From NCBI GenBank assembly GCA_965248255.1, contig CBDFIW010000003.1, positions 744,001 to 808,000 on the forward strand: DNA of 64,000 nucleotides, in the 5' to 3' direction. Under the pieces are notes generated by a model. That model was not told where the DNA came from. It saw only the letters and a program-made list of their open reading frames with translations, and ran no database searches. A program made the position numbers and the translations under genes. Origin of the DNA: JAKZVK01 sp965248255 (GTDB taxonomy: Bacteria > Acidobacteriota > Terriglobia > Bryobacterales > UBA6623). Positions 53,287 through 61,915 of the stretch are shown in pieces (within the stretch, counting starts at the first letter, position 1; each line of letters opens with the position of its first letter).

Positions 53287-53655
53287 TTACCGCCGTCCGG
53301 CCCGCAGGTTCACGCTGAACGTAAAGCTCGGAGTCGTTCCGCCGATCGTCCAGTCCGCACGCACCTTGGAATAGGGAAGCGCCACGGGGATACGCAACAC
53401 GCTGCCCGTGGCGGTCTGCTGGGCGAACTTGCCCAACTCGACCGTCTTGTCCCCATCGACGCCCACGATCTTGACGTCGAGCGTGGGGCTCGTTCCGCTG
53501 GCCGCCGTGACTTCCAGCTCGGCCACCCCGACCAGGCTGGCCGCGGTATCGACCCCTTCGCCCGTGCCGTCGGCTGTCCTGGCGGCACTGGGGGCCAGTT
53601 CCAGCTCCTGCTCCGCCCATTGGCGGGAGCCGGCCTGTCGTGCTGCTTGAGACAT
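53287..53655 (-). CDS. Beta-rich virion protein, possible head decoration or neck protein
   Basis: 122 aa, N-terminal SQAARQAGSRQWAEQELELAPS, then a Thr/Val-rich beta domain (AELEVTAASGTSPTLDVKIVG, PYSKVRADWTIGGTTPSFTF). Directly after the major capsid gene. No specific family recognised. Confidence 0.5.
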   Translation of the reverse strand: MSQAARQAGSRQWAEQELELAPSAARTADGTGEGVDTAASLVGVAELEVTAASGTSPTLDVKIVGVDGDKTVELGKFAQQTATGSVLRIPVALPYSKVRADWTIGGTTPSFTFSVNLRAGRR

Positions 53656-53665
53656 GATGTCCTCC

Positions 53666-54979
53666 TTAGAGCCCCGTTACCTTGCAGAATGCCGCCGGAC
53701 GGAAGATCGCCAGCCCGGCCCGCAGCCGTGCCCGCACCGCGTACTTCATGGCGATGAAGTAGGAAGCGTGCGAGTCGGTGATGTCGATCGTCACACCCTG
53801 TCGGGCAATCAACGCCGAATAGCCGGTGAAGTCGCCGCACAACGCAGTGTTCTCGGTCAGCGAATCGGCCTCTGCCACCGGCAGACCCCACACGCGGCCC
53901 ACGGCCATGTCGGCCGGCGAGCCGTACAAGTAGATGCCATCGGAGGTCTTGGCGAGCTGAATCTCCTGCCAGTCGTTCGGATGCAGGACAAAGGCGTTGG
54001 GGTTGGCGCGGCCGGTCACGCGCACGTTGGTGATCGCCTTGCGAAGGGCGTCCAGCGCCGTGTTGGAACCCTTGGCGATCGCTCCGAGGCCGGTGCGGTC
54101 GAGAAGACCCGAGATGTTCGGCGCCGTGCCGTTGCCGGCGAGCACCTGCTGGTCGAGCCGCTGGCGCAGCATGAACGGCAACCGCATGTTGAGGTACGAC
54201 TGCACGCCGGGTACGTCGTCGAGCTGCCCCTCGGTCACCGGTATCCAGGTCGCGATCGAGCGGATAGACTCATCCTTCTCGGTCAACGCCAGGGTGGACT
54301 CCGCTGCATCGCCGGCCTCGGAGCGCTCGGCGGCGGCGTTGGTGAAGGTGGTCTCCTCCATGTACTTGTAGGCCGACTGCGCGGTCGAAAGCATCGGGAA
54401 CAGGTCGAGCACCTGGACGGGCCGCTGCGCGTCGGGCACCACCCTCCCCGAGCGGATCACTTCCGGCGGCCAGCCGGCGGTGGTCTGAAACAGGGTGTTT
54501 CGGACGTCCAGGTCCAGTTCGACGCCCATGTCCATGCGCTGCTTCCAGCACTGGCCGAAGCCGCCGCCCCCGGCAAAGACCTCGTGTTGGGTGAATAGGG
54601 CGCCAACGTCGATCGGGGCCGCCGGGCCGGCCGGCCTGGGGACCGGCTCAAGCCTGCCAGAGCCGTTCTGACCGCCCCGCGGGCCGCCGCCGGTGTTGCG
54701 TGCCTGGATGGCGTCGCGAAGCTCGACCCTCTCGCGGTGCTGCTGGACCAGACCGCGGGCCGCCGTCAGCTCGACATGCATCTTCGAGAGCTGTTTCACT
54801 TTGTCGGGCGTCGAGCCGTCCAGGCCCGCCACGCGCGACAGGTCCAGCTCCGGGCCCGCCTCGTCGAAGACGGTGTTGAGCTTGCCTTCGATCTTATCGA
54901 TGGCGGCCTGCAGCCTCTCCGGGCTGTAGCCCTCCATCCTTGTCCGTTCTTGTTCGAGTTGCGCAGTATCTACGCGCAT
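53666..54979 (-). CDS. HK97-fold major capsid protein
   Basis: 437 aa. A charged helical N-terminus (~1-115, QLEQERTRMEGYSPERLQAAI) resembles the delta/scaffold domain that the protease removes, then a capsid domain with TLFQTTAGWPPEVIRSG, a mid-region QVLAGNGTAPNISGLLDRTG, and PNAFVLHPNDWQEIQLAKTSDGIYL, ending GLAIFRPAAFCKVTGL. Immediately preceded by the protease gene (10-nt overlap). Confidence 0.92.
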   Translation of the reverse strand: MRVDTAQLEQERTRMEGYSPERLQAAIDKIEGKLNTVFDEAGPELDLSRVAGLDGSTPDKVKQLSKMHVELTAARGLVQQHRERVELRDAIQARNTGGGPRGGQNGSGRLEPVPRPAGPAAPIDVGALFTQHEVFAGGGGFGQCWKQRMDMGVELDLDVRNTLFQTTAGWPPEVIRSGRVVPDAQRPVQVLDLFPMLSTAQSAYKYMEETTFTNAAAERSEAGDAAESTLALTEKDESIRSIATWIPVTEGQLDDVPGVQSYLNMRLPFMLRQRLDQQVLAGNGTAPNISGLLDRTGLGAIAKGSNTALDALRKAITNVRVTGRANPNAFVLHPNDWQEIQLAKTSDGIYLYGSPADMAVGRVWGLPVAEADSLTENTALCGDFTGYSALIARQGVTIDITDSHASYFIAMKYAVRARLRAGLAIFRPAAFCKVTGL

Positions 54980-55803
54980 AGCATTTCCCTCCTTATCTCG
55001 GCGGCGCTGAGCCGCGCTAGAAACTCGTGGCCGTCATCGATCGGGCCTGACGGCGAAGCCCCGTTACTGCTGTCTCTTGCGATGTACAGCTCGGCCAGCA
55101 GATCGGCGCTGGCGCCGAACTGCTCAAGCTGGTTGCGCACGCCGGGCCGGATGCCGGGGGCGACGGTCGCGTCAGCCAGACGGCCCGTAGCGATGCCGGC
55201 CTTGATGGCCTCTGCCGGGCGGTACCAGGTAGTCTGCTCGATCGCCTTGGCGGCGTCCGCCTCGGACATGCCGCTGCGCTCGGCGATCAGCGCCGCGATC
55301 TCCGCGTCGAACTTCTCAAGCAGATCGACCGCCTGGGAAGCGCTCTCGCGGATCTCGCTCTTTGGGCCGGACGCCAGCAGCAGCAGGCGCGCCTCGTGCA
55401 GCATCACCAGAGCGCCTGTCTTGGGCACCAAGCGCTCATCGCCGGCCAGGAACACCAGACCCGCGGCGGAGGCCGCGATGCCGTCCACCTGCGTGATTAC
55501 CCGGCCCGGCCAGGTCCGCAGCTGTTGATAGATCGCGAAGCCTTCGGCGGCGCTGCCGCCGGGCGACTGCAGGCGTACCCGCACCACCGGCGCGCGCACT
55601 TCGCCGAGGGTCCGTGCTACCGCGTCCGCACCGATGAAATGCTCGGGGTCCCAGGGGCCGATCGGCCCATACAGCCGCAGGATAGCCTCCTCATCGGAGG
55701 CCTCCAGGGCGATCTGAACCGGCTCGCCAGGTTGGGTGGCCGGAGGCGCACTGCGCTCCAGCTCTAGTAGACGGGGAAGTATGTCCGAGCGCACCACGGC
55801 CAC
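54970..55803 (-). CDS. ClpP-like prohead protease
   Basis: 277 aa. S14/ClpP-type fold: VVRVRLQSPGGSAAEGFAIYQQL, IAASAAGLVFLAGDERL (Ser in SAAGL), and KTGALVMLHEARLLLL (His). It processes the capsid protein N-terminus. The C-terminal part (ADATVAPGIRPGVRNQ) is variable. Followed by the capsid gene. Confidence 0.9.
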   Translation of the reverse strand: MAVVRSDILPRLLELERSAPPATQPGEPVQIALEASDEEAILRLYGPIGPWDPEHFIGADAVARTLGEVRAPVVRVRLQSPGGSAAEGFAIYQQLRTWPGRVITQVDGIAASAAGLVFLAGDERLVPKTGALVMLHEARLLLLASGPKSEIRESASQAVDLLEKFDAEIAALIAERSGMSEADAAKAIEQTTWYRPAEAIKAGIATGRLADATVAPGIRPGVRNQLEQFGASADLLAELYIARDSSNGASPSGPIDDGHEFLARLSAAEIRREMLCA

Positions 55804-55817
55804 TCCATTCGGAGTGA

Positions 55818-55897
55818 CCTTGGCTTGACGCTCAGTGGGTCACTATAAGGTCGTGCCTACCCCTCCTCGCAACCTTGGCTTGACGCTATCAGTGGGT
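55818..55897. repeat. Direct repeat in the non-coding gap before the protease gene
   Basis: CCTTGGCTTGACGCTCAGTG... at 55818-55840 and again with a 2-bp insertion at 55873-55897. Lies in a gap (55804-56037) between the protease gene and the small gene at 56038. Role unknown. Confidence 0.6.
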
Positions 55898-56037
55898 TCC
55901 TGCGCGAGGTTAGAGAGCACCAACCTGCCGCCAGGGAGCCCCCAGCGGCTAATTTGTACTCATGTTAAGGCCTGTCCCAAGGATCTGTCAAGCAAAATCT
56001 TCAACAGGACCACAATATCTAGTTGGGTTCGAGCTCG

Positions 56038-56262
56038 TCAAACCACAACATGTTGTACCCCATCAGTGCCCATGAGGACTTCATACGTCCGTACGCTGCC
56101 CACTTCGACAAGCCCGATGCGCTTGCTGTTGGGCTTGAGGTGCAGGATCAGTCGCCGCGCGTCGCGCAATTGTCCCGCGTCGCGCAGCTGCTGAATGCGG
56201 GCCGCCGCGCCGGCGATATCGGAATCGAGCGGCCCCAGCCGCTTCTCAGCCGCTTTCGACAT
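56038..56262 (-). CDS. Small protein after portal
   Basis: 74 aa, MSKAAEKRLGPLDSDIAG, a helix (ARIQQLRDAGQLRDARRLI) and a beta C-terminus (RTYEVLMGTDGVQHVVV). The start overlaps the portal 3' end by 17 nt. Possibly a phage head accessory; no family recognised. Confidence 0.5.
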   Translation of the reverse strand: MSKAAEKRLGPLDSDIAGAAARIQQLRDAGQLRDARRLILHLKPNSKRIGLVEVGSVRTYEVLMGTDGVQHVVV

Positions 56263-57472
56263 CCTGCCGCGGCGCTCCCGTCGGCTGGCGCAGACTCTGG
56301 CCCTCCGGCACCGGCCCGCGCCCGGTGTAGGCGCGCGCTTCCTCGGGCGTCCAGATCGCGGCCTTCGCCGTCAAGACCTCCATTGTCTCGGCGATGTCTT
56401 TGAGCGAGCCCATCACCAGCGGCCCGGTGTCGATGTGCGTCCGGTAGCGCCGCCGCTCGGCCGGCCGCAGCAGCTTGACATCGAACTCCGACGTGTACCG
56501 CGCGATGTGCGTGTTGAGGCTGAAGCGCACGAAGTTGGTCCACTGCTCGGTCAGGTTCGAGTTGGTCCAGCCGCCCGAAGACTTCTCGAAGTGCTGCAGC
56601 AGGAACAGCGGCACCATCCAGACCCTGGCGATGTCCTGGATGCTGAACTTGAGCAGCTCGATCAGCTGCAGGTCGACGGAGGAAAAGCCGGTCTTGCTCG
56701 GCTTGACGCCCGGCGGCAGCACCGGCGACAGGCCCGCCCGCTGGAATCCCGACACTTTCTTCTCGAGCTTCTCGCGAACCTCCTCCGCCTGTTCGGGCTT
56801 GACGAGCGGGTCGGTCTCGAACATCAGCGGCGTGTGCGCGCCGCGCGCCATCGTCGAGGCGTGGTGCTCCGTGGCGCTCAGCCACATGCCCAGGGCGTTG
56901 CGCGCCGCGTGCGCGATCGGCGAGGGCGACAGGCCCGTGCGCCAGTCGTAACCGCTGCCGGCCAGGTGCAGCACGTCCTCAGCGCCGGCCGTGACCGTCT
57001 CCGCCGCGCCCAGGAAGCCGTCGCCCGCCAGCGACAGCGTGTAGACAAGCCGCCCCTCGCGGCGCTGGATCGAGGCGCAGTCGGCCGGCTCCAGCTCAAA
57101 TGGAACGCCCGTGCTGGTCCGTCGAATCCAGGCAAAGGAGTTGCCGTGGGTATGAAGCGCCCGGCCCATCGATTCCCAGAACAGTAGCGGGTCGATCGTC
57201 TGTGAGGGATTCTCGAGCAGCGCGGCCGCCGGATGCGCGGCGAAGGGCTCGAAGATCGGGCCGCGCGTGGTGACCTGGTAGGGCAGGCGCGCCAGGGTCC
57301 CGGCCAGGATCGACACACAGGCGTTCGCCGCCGGCACGCCCATCGCCGTGTGCGGGTTCACAAACACGCGCGACGGCGGCTCGTCTCCGCGGGGCCCCCC
57401 GGGCCAGGCAGATCCCGCCTTATCGGGGCCCACCAGCACTGAGAAGGCGTTGAGGATGCGCTGGAGCGTCAT
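56246..57472 (-). CDS. HK97-family portal protein
   Basis: 408 aa from ATG 57472 (a TTG two codons earlier is possible). Portal family features: PAANACVSILAGTLARLPYQV, HGNSFAWIRR, LSPSPIAHAARNALGMWLSATE, and SSGGWTNSNLTEQWTNFVRF. Followed by a C-terminal region ending VPEGQSLRQP. Forms the dodecameric channel at the head vertex. Confidence 0.93.
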   Translation of the reverse strand: MTLQRILNAFSVLVGPDKAGSAWPGGPRGDEPPSRVFVNPHTAMGVPAANACVSILAGTLARLPYQVTTRGPIFEPFAAHPAAALLENPSQTIDPLLFWESMGRALHTHGNSFAWIRRTSTGVPFELEPADCASIQRREGRLVYTLSLAGDGFLGAAETVTAGAEDVLHLAGSGYDWRTGLSPSPIAHAARNALGMWLSATEHHASTMARGAHTPLMFETDPLVKPEQAEEVREKLEKKVSGFQRAGLSPVLPPGVKPSKTGFSSVDLQLIELLKFSIQDIARVWMVPLFLLQHFEKSSGGWTNSNLTEQWTNFVRFSLNTHIARYTSEFDVKLLRPAERRRYRTHIDTGPLVMGSLKDIAETMEVLTAKAAIWTPEEARAYTGRGPVPEGQSLRQPTGAPRQDVESG

Positions 57473-57478
57473 TGTCAA

Positions 57479-57506
57479 GTGCTACGAAGTCATTCAATCG
57501 TAGCAC
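57479..57506. promoter_or_regulatory. Inverted repeat upstream of portal (packaging-module repeat, copy 1)
   Basis: Arms GTGCTACGA (57479-57487) and TCGTAGCAC (57498-57506) around a 10-nt spacer, ending 6 nt before the portal ATG. A second copy of the same arms is at 60449-60478. It may be an operator or an RNA hairpin controlling translation. Confidence 0.6.
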
Positions 57507-57711
57507 GATCAGGCCTTGGGTAGTGCGCTAAGTCCGTGTGTCAGCCAGATCGCCTCCCCCCATTTGACAGGGGTGGCCGTCTTGACGGACGAAATCGTCA
57601 TTAAGTTGTTGTTTTTATTGGAGGAAGTGGTGGCTGTTTTGCTAGTATTCCACCGAGCGGCGGCGGGCGCACTACCAGGCCTTGCGCAAGCTGTGTGGCT
57701 GGCTTCTGTTC

Positions 57712-59586
57712 CTAGCCCAGCCACGCCCGAATGGTGTCCGGGTTGGACCAGTGCGCCGCCAGGCCGGTTGGCTCGGGCGCCGTGTGATCGGCCAGGCCGA
57801 CCGCCATCGCCAGCGCGACCAGGCCGTCGATCGAGCCCTGTGAGCGCGACCGTGCCAGGCGCTTGTCGAAGCGGATCGCGTTCGACTCGTTGCGCTTGAC
57901 CGCCGCCGCCGCCAGGTTCCAGCGCAGCACCGGCTGCGCCTCGACCGCGATCGTGGGCTTGGTCGCCAGCAGGCGGTTTTCCAGCGCCTGGATCGAGGCC
58001 GGCATCCACAGGTCGCTCGAGTCCCGCTTGGAGCGCAGGAAGCCCTGCGGGTGGTCGACCAGGTGCAGGCCCTGGCTGGAGCCCGGCTGCCCGGTGTAGA
58101 ACTCGATCTCCTCGTCCTCGAGGGCTTGCTCGAACCTGGTGACGTGATAGCGGTCGTAGGCGACGCCCTGGATGTCGTAGCGGCCGGCCAACTCGCCCAG
58201 CACCCGCGCCGGCAAGCGGTAGTTCAAGATGCGCCCGGGCGTCGTCTCGATGAGCCCCTTCTCGGCCCAGTAGGACAGGTGCCCCGAGGAGTAGTCGTCG
58301 CGGTCGATCAGCGTGCCGGCGGCGGTGAAGAACCGCACCCGCGCCAGCAGCTTGCCGTCGGGCAGCTTCCACACGCAGGCCAGTGCCGTCATGTCGCGCA
58401 CGTCGGCCAGGTCGAGCCCGACGTACAGCGGCGCCGACTCTAGCGCGGCCTCGTCCAGCGCCTCGACCTCCGAGTTTTGCCAGGTCTCCCAGTCCATCCA
58501 GTCGCCGCCGCCGTCGGGCCAGCGGGCCATGTTCAGGCGCAGGAAGCCGGCCCTGCGGGCCGGACTGATCTTGGCCTTGTTGCGCTGCTCGGTCAGGTAG
58601 TCGTTGCGGATCACCGTGCCCAGGGAGGGGTTCGCCTTGACCCAGCAGTCCGACGAGGCGAAGGGGTCGTCGTCGCGGTCGAGCGAGAAGATGGCCGCGA
58701 AATAGTCGTCGGCGTCGAGCTGCCCCTGGGCCACCTTGGCGGCGTGGGCGTGCTCCTCCCAGCAGGGACCGGACTGCTGAGTGCCGGCATTGGTCACGAT
58801 CAGCGTCAGCGGCTGCGAGCGCCCCTTCTTGCCCTCGTCCAGGATGTCCAGCATACTGCGCGTGGGGTGCTCGTGGAACTCCTCGACCAGCACCATGTGC
58901 GGGCGGTAGCCGCTGCGGCCCGCCCCTTCGCTATGGTGCGCCAGCGTCTGAATGAAGCTGGCCGTCTGGGCGCACACCACACGGCCGTCGTCGGTGCCCC
59001 CGAAGACCTCGCACAGCCCGCCACGGCGGCCGTCGAGCTCCGGATTGTGCTGGATGATCTCTTTGAGGTCCCGCCAGGGAATCAGCGCCTGGTCGGAGTT
59101 CGCGGCTGCGATGTAGATCTCCGCTTCCCGCTCGCCGTCCGCCAACAGCCCATACAGCAGCACCGCCGCCGCCAGGGGCGACTTGCCCGAACCCTTGCCC
59201 GACTCGATATAGGCCGTGCGGAAACGCCGCGACCCGGGGTAGCGTCCGAGCGGATCGTCCGCGCCGACCCGCCAGCCGAACAGCGACCCCAGCACGAATG
59301 CCTGCCACCACAGCGGCGCGAACGGCTCGCGGCGCCGCGTCACCGGATGGACTACCGTGCACACCTCGTGGCAGAATTCCAGCACGTGCGTGGCCGTGGC
59401 CGGCTCCCAGCCCAGCCAGGGCTGGCGTCCCCGCTGGACGGCTTCGAGGTCCTCCAGATGCCGCCGGCAGGCCGCCCGGATCAGCGGTCCCGCGGCGATC
59501 TCACCGCGCCCCACGGCGCGCGCGTAGGCCGTGGCCAGATCATCCGGCCTAGATCGCCGGCGCGAGATATTTGCTTTCGATCGCAT
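57712..59586 (-). CDS. Terminase large subunit
   Basis: 624 aa. ATPase Walker A GKGSGKS at residues 130-136, a Walker B-like region MVLVEEFHE, and nuclease motif YVGLDLADVRDMTAL with a later VAYDRYHVTRFEQALED and catalytic Asp. It cuts and packages phage DNA into the prohead. The start overlaps the small subunit gene by 38 nt; a later start cannot be excluded. Ends before a 205-bp gap with no confident gene. Confidence 0.93.
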   Translation of the reverse strand: MRSKANISRRRSRPDDLATAYARAVGRGEIAAGPLIRAACRRHLEDLEAVQRGRQPWLGWEPATATHVLEFCHEVCTVVHPVTRRREPFAPLWWQAFVLGSLFGWRVGADDPLGRYPGSRRFRTAYIESGKGSGKSPLAAAVLLYGLLADGEREAEIYIAAANSDQALIPWRDLKEIIQHNPELDGRRGGLCEVFGGTDDGRVVCAQTASFIQTLAHHSEGAGRSGYRPHMVLVEEFHEHPTRSMLDILDEGKKGRSQPLTLIVTNAGTQQSGPCWEEHAHAAKVAQGQLDADDYFAAIFSLDRDDDPFASSDCWVKANPSLGTVIRNDYLTEQRNKAKISPARRAGFLRLNMARWPDGGGDWMDWETWQNSEVEALDEAALESAPLYVGLDLADVRDMTALACVWKLPDGKLLARVRFFTAAGTLIDRDDYSSGHLSYWAEKGLIETTPGRILNYRLPARVLGELAGRYDIQGVAYDRYHVTRFEQALEDEEIEFYTGQPGSSQGLHLVDHPQGFLRSKRDSSDLWMPASIQALENRLLATKPTIAVEAQPVLRWNLAAAAVKRNESNAIRFDKRLARSRSQGSIDGLVALAMAVGLADHTAPEPTGLAAHWSNPDTIRAWLG

Positions 59587-60028
59587 TGGCGGGCGCTGCG
59601 CCGGATGCCTCGGCCAGTAGCCTGGTGCGCGCCGCCGGCGTCAGGCCCATCTCGCGCAGCAGCCGCACGCAAACCTCGCGCTCCTTGGCTAGTATTTGGT
59701 ACTCTGGCGCGATCCGGCGCGATCCGGCGTCCCCGACCGTCTTCAACTCCCGGCACTCCGCCGCCAGGCGCTCGTAGCTCGCCAGCGTCTCGGCCAGTAG
59801 CCGTGTCAAAACCGCATCCGTTTCCCGCAGCAGCCGCAGCGCCTGTTGCTGCCGCGTTAGCCAGCGCCACCAGCGCCGCTCGGCGTGTCCCCTCAGATCC
59901 CGTGGCGGCTCGACTCCGAGGGCCGGGTTAACGTCAACGGCCTGGGGCGCCGGCCGCTCCCGCTTGCCCCGTCCGCCCCGCAGCACGTTCAGCTCCAGCG
60001 GTTGACGATTCGGTCCGCGTGCTCCCAT
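59549..60028 (-). CDS. Terminase small subunit (P27 family)
   Basis: 159 aa from ATG 60028. GARGPNRQPLELNVLRGGRGKRERP is the N-terminal pattern of P27-type small terminases, then a helical middle (VLTRLLAETLASYERLAAEC) and LAKEREVCVRLLREMGLTPAAR. Recognises pac or cos. Adjacent to the large subunit. Confidence 0.85.
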   Translation of the reverse strand: MGARGPNRQPLELNVLRGGRGKRERPAPQAVDVNPALGVEPPRDLRGHAERRWWRWLTRQQQALRLLRETDAVLTRLLAETLASYERLAAECRELKTVGDAGSRRIAPEYQILAKEREVCVRLLREMGLTPAARTRLLAEASGAAPANAIESKYLAPAI

Positions 60029-60040
60029 GTCCAAATCCCC

Positions 60041-60409
60041 CTACCCTAAAAACCTGCGCCAGAGAAAGATCAAGGGGCCCATACGGTCTACGCTTGCCAC
60101 CCCGGCCCTTGACCACCCCCCCGCTCCGGCTTCGAGCGGCACGCCGTCCAGGCCTACCCGCTTGAGAGCGGCCGCGTTCTCCCGCGCGCTCTTGGCTTCG
60201 TGGCAGGCCCGGCACAGCGGCTGCAGGTTCGCCCGATCCCACTCCTCACCGCCGCGCCCGATTGGCACGACGTGATCGACCTCCGCCGCCGCGTTGGCGC
60301 GGCCCGCCGCCTCGCAGCACCGGCAAAGCGGCTCGCACGCCAGCACCGCCCGGCGCAGCCTGCGCCAGCGACGGGAGTTGTGGATCGTCCTTGAGGCTTG
60401 GCCGCTCAT
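60041..60409 (-). CDS. HNH endonuclease (terminase-associated)
   Basis: 122 aa. SRRWRRLRRAVLACEPLCRCC provides the Cys ligands, followed by AAAEVDHVVPIGRGG (catalytic His) and RANLQPLCRACHEAKSARE (N and Cys pair). HNH nucleases next to terminases are needed for packaging in many HK97-like phages. GGGAGGG precedes the ATG. Confidence 0.9.
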   Translation of the reverse strand: MSGQASRTIHNSRRWRRLRRAVLACEPLCRCCEAAGRANAAAEVDHVVPIGRGGEEWDRANLQPLCRACHEAKSARENAAALKRVGLDGVPLEAGAGGWSRAGVASVDRMGPLIFLWRRFLG

Positions 60410-60448
60410 GCCCCCTCCCGGCGGGTTCTCTTGTCAGGTCAGGGCTAT

Positions 60449-60478
60449 CGTGCTACGACCTACAAAGAGCGTAGCACG
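60449..60478. promoter_or_regulatory. Inverted repeat upstream of HNH (packaging-module repeat, copy 2)
   Basis: Arms CGTGCTACG (60449-60457) and CGTAGCACG (60470-60478), 40 nt before the HNH start. Same arm sequence and same spacing as at 57479. Confidence 0.6.
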
Positions 60479-61024
60479 ACCGAGCGGGCCGATTTCTCTT
60501 CTCCCTCTCTACTACTACAGTACTCTCTTCTACTTAAGATTCTTCCATGGAGAGGGGTTAGGAGGCAGAGGAGGACTAGCCCCGGCTCCGTTTCGGAACC
60601 AGGCTCTCCCTGCCTCCATAGGAGGCCCAGGCAGCACAGCTCGCGCCTGCCTGGTTGGCAGCTACTTATCGACGGGCGGCTCCGCCGTGGATCTTGGACT
60701 TCTGCCTTTCGGAGTATCCGTGCCGCCGCGATCCAGCCCCACAGTAGCGGCTCTCCGGCTGATGACATCGGGAATGCTCAGATGACATGTACCGAGCGCG
60801 CCATCACGATGCGCCTGATATCCCCAGAAACCTCCCGTGACGGGTGATCGGAATCGTTCTGGAGAGTTCATATTGCCTGTTCCCTCTGCCAATCAACCAA
60901 AGTGTCTGCCCTGGACCCTGCCGTCATTGCGACCGACAATCCAGGCCAGGTTAAGGCGGCTTGTCCTACTCGCCCGAGCCGGCTCCCGGCTCGCGGCTTT
61001 CCAGCGGACCAACCGCCTCCTTCA
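60479..61024. other. Region before the packaging module without a convincing gene
   Basis: About 545 bp. A pyrimidine-rich AT-biased stretch (60489-60550) and only poorly supported frames (for example minus 60662-60892). It could carry the late promoter or the packaging initiation site; nothing specific is recognised. Confidence 0.4.
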
Positions 61025-61324
61025 TCACTGCATTTCACTTCCGCGGCCCTGGCGAATCTCAAGCCTCAAGGCCGCTAATTCCTTTCTCAACCTCCAGGCC
61101 CGCTTACGACAGGCCGCCGAGAAATAGCGCTGGTTCGGCCGCCGCCGGATGAAGGTCTTTCCACACCCGCAAGAGCACCGCAGGAATCGTTTTCTTGGCG
61201 TCTCCGCGCCGTTCTGAGCCGTCCTCCGCCGTCGCTTGGCACTCAGGCTCAAATGACGCTTCAGCGCTTCCCACAGCGCCGCGGAGCGCGCCCGCTCAAG
61301 ATCGAGTTGGGACGCCAGGGTCAT
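61025..61324 (-). CDS. Small Cys-containing basic phage protein
   Basis: 99 aa. CSCGCGKTFIRRRPNQRYFSAACRKRAWR suggests a small metal-binding motif (three Cys plus another). Overlaps the start of the upstream 64-aa gene. Function unknown. Confidence 0.55.
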   Translation of the reverse strand: MTLASQLDLERARSAALWEALKRHLSLSAKRRRRTAQNGAETPRKRFLRCSCGCGKTFIRRRPNQRYFSAACRKRAWRLRKELAALRLEIRQGRGSEMQ

Positions 61325-61490
61325 GCCATGCCTCCTCGATGCTCCGCTCGTCCACGTCGCCGGGGGCGATCTGGCCCGCCGCGATCAGGTTGCGCCGCCA
61401 CTGGGCCGCGTACGGATCGTTGTCGTTGTAATAATTGCCCAAATGTTTGCCCAAATCCTGACTGTTTTTGGGTGTGGATGGATGTATCAT
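61296..61490 (-). CDS. Small phage protein (DNDPYAAQW family)
   Basis: 64 aa. The segment NDNDPYAAQWRRNLIAAGQIAPGDVDERSIEE is a pattern seen in small phage proteins near DNA-modification genes; the function is not established here. Start MIHPSTPK. Confidence 0.55.
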   Translation of the reverse strand: MIHPSTPKNSQDLGKHLGNYYNDNDPYAAQWRRNLIAAGQIAPGDVDERSIEEAWHDPGVPTRS

Positions 61491-61534
61491 GGTCTTTATA
61501 AATCAACAAGTTAACACCCATGAACACACCGATA

Positions 61535-61585
<51 letters not shown>

Positions 61586-61672
61586 TTCTTTCAGTCACTT
61601 AGCTTCCCCCCGGTCTCATCGCTGTGCGCAAAGGCTCTGCGCAAAGCGTAAGATTCGGGCATTCAGGCCACT

Positions 61673-61913
61673 TCACTGCACGAGTTCCTCGGCCGATGTC
61701 GGCTTGATGCGGTCGTAGTATGCCTCCAACTTCCGGCCCGCTTCCCGAACGTGTCGATCGGCCGTAATCACGTAGCGCCGGATCATGGTCTCAGTCTCGT
61801 GGCCGACAATTCCATTACTCGGCGTTCTTCGATCCCAGATTCGATCATGTTCGTCACTGCCGCGTGTCGCAGATCATGGAATCACGCGCCGAGCTCGCTC
61901 CCACTCCGCCCGT
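61673..61913 (-). pseudogene. Tyrosine recombinase (integrase) C-terminal remnant
   Basis: FHDLRHAAVTNMIESGI contains box II (HxxR), and in another frame GHETETMIRRYVIT supplies the final His and the catalytic Tyr; one missing G near VMELSG separates them, and an in-frame TGA precedes FHDLRH. The 5' part is cut off by IS-A copy 4 at TA 61914-61915. It ends ~90 bp from the tRNA-Asn fragment, as expected for an integrase next to its attachment site. Confidence 0.8.
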
Positions 61914-61915
61914 TA

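Noticed and set aside
57516..57899. 127-codon plus-strand frame near the portal-terminase gap
   Set aside because: Mostly antisense to the terminase 3' end; no ribosome-binding site and no family pattern.
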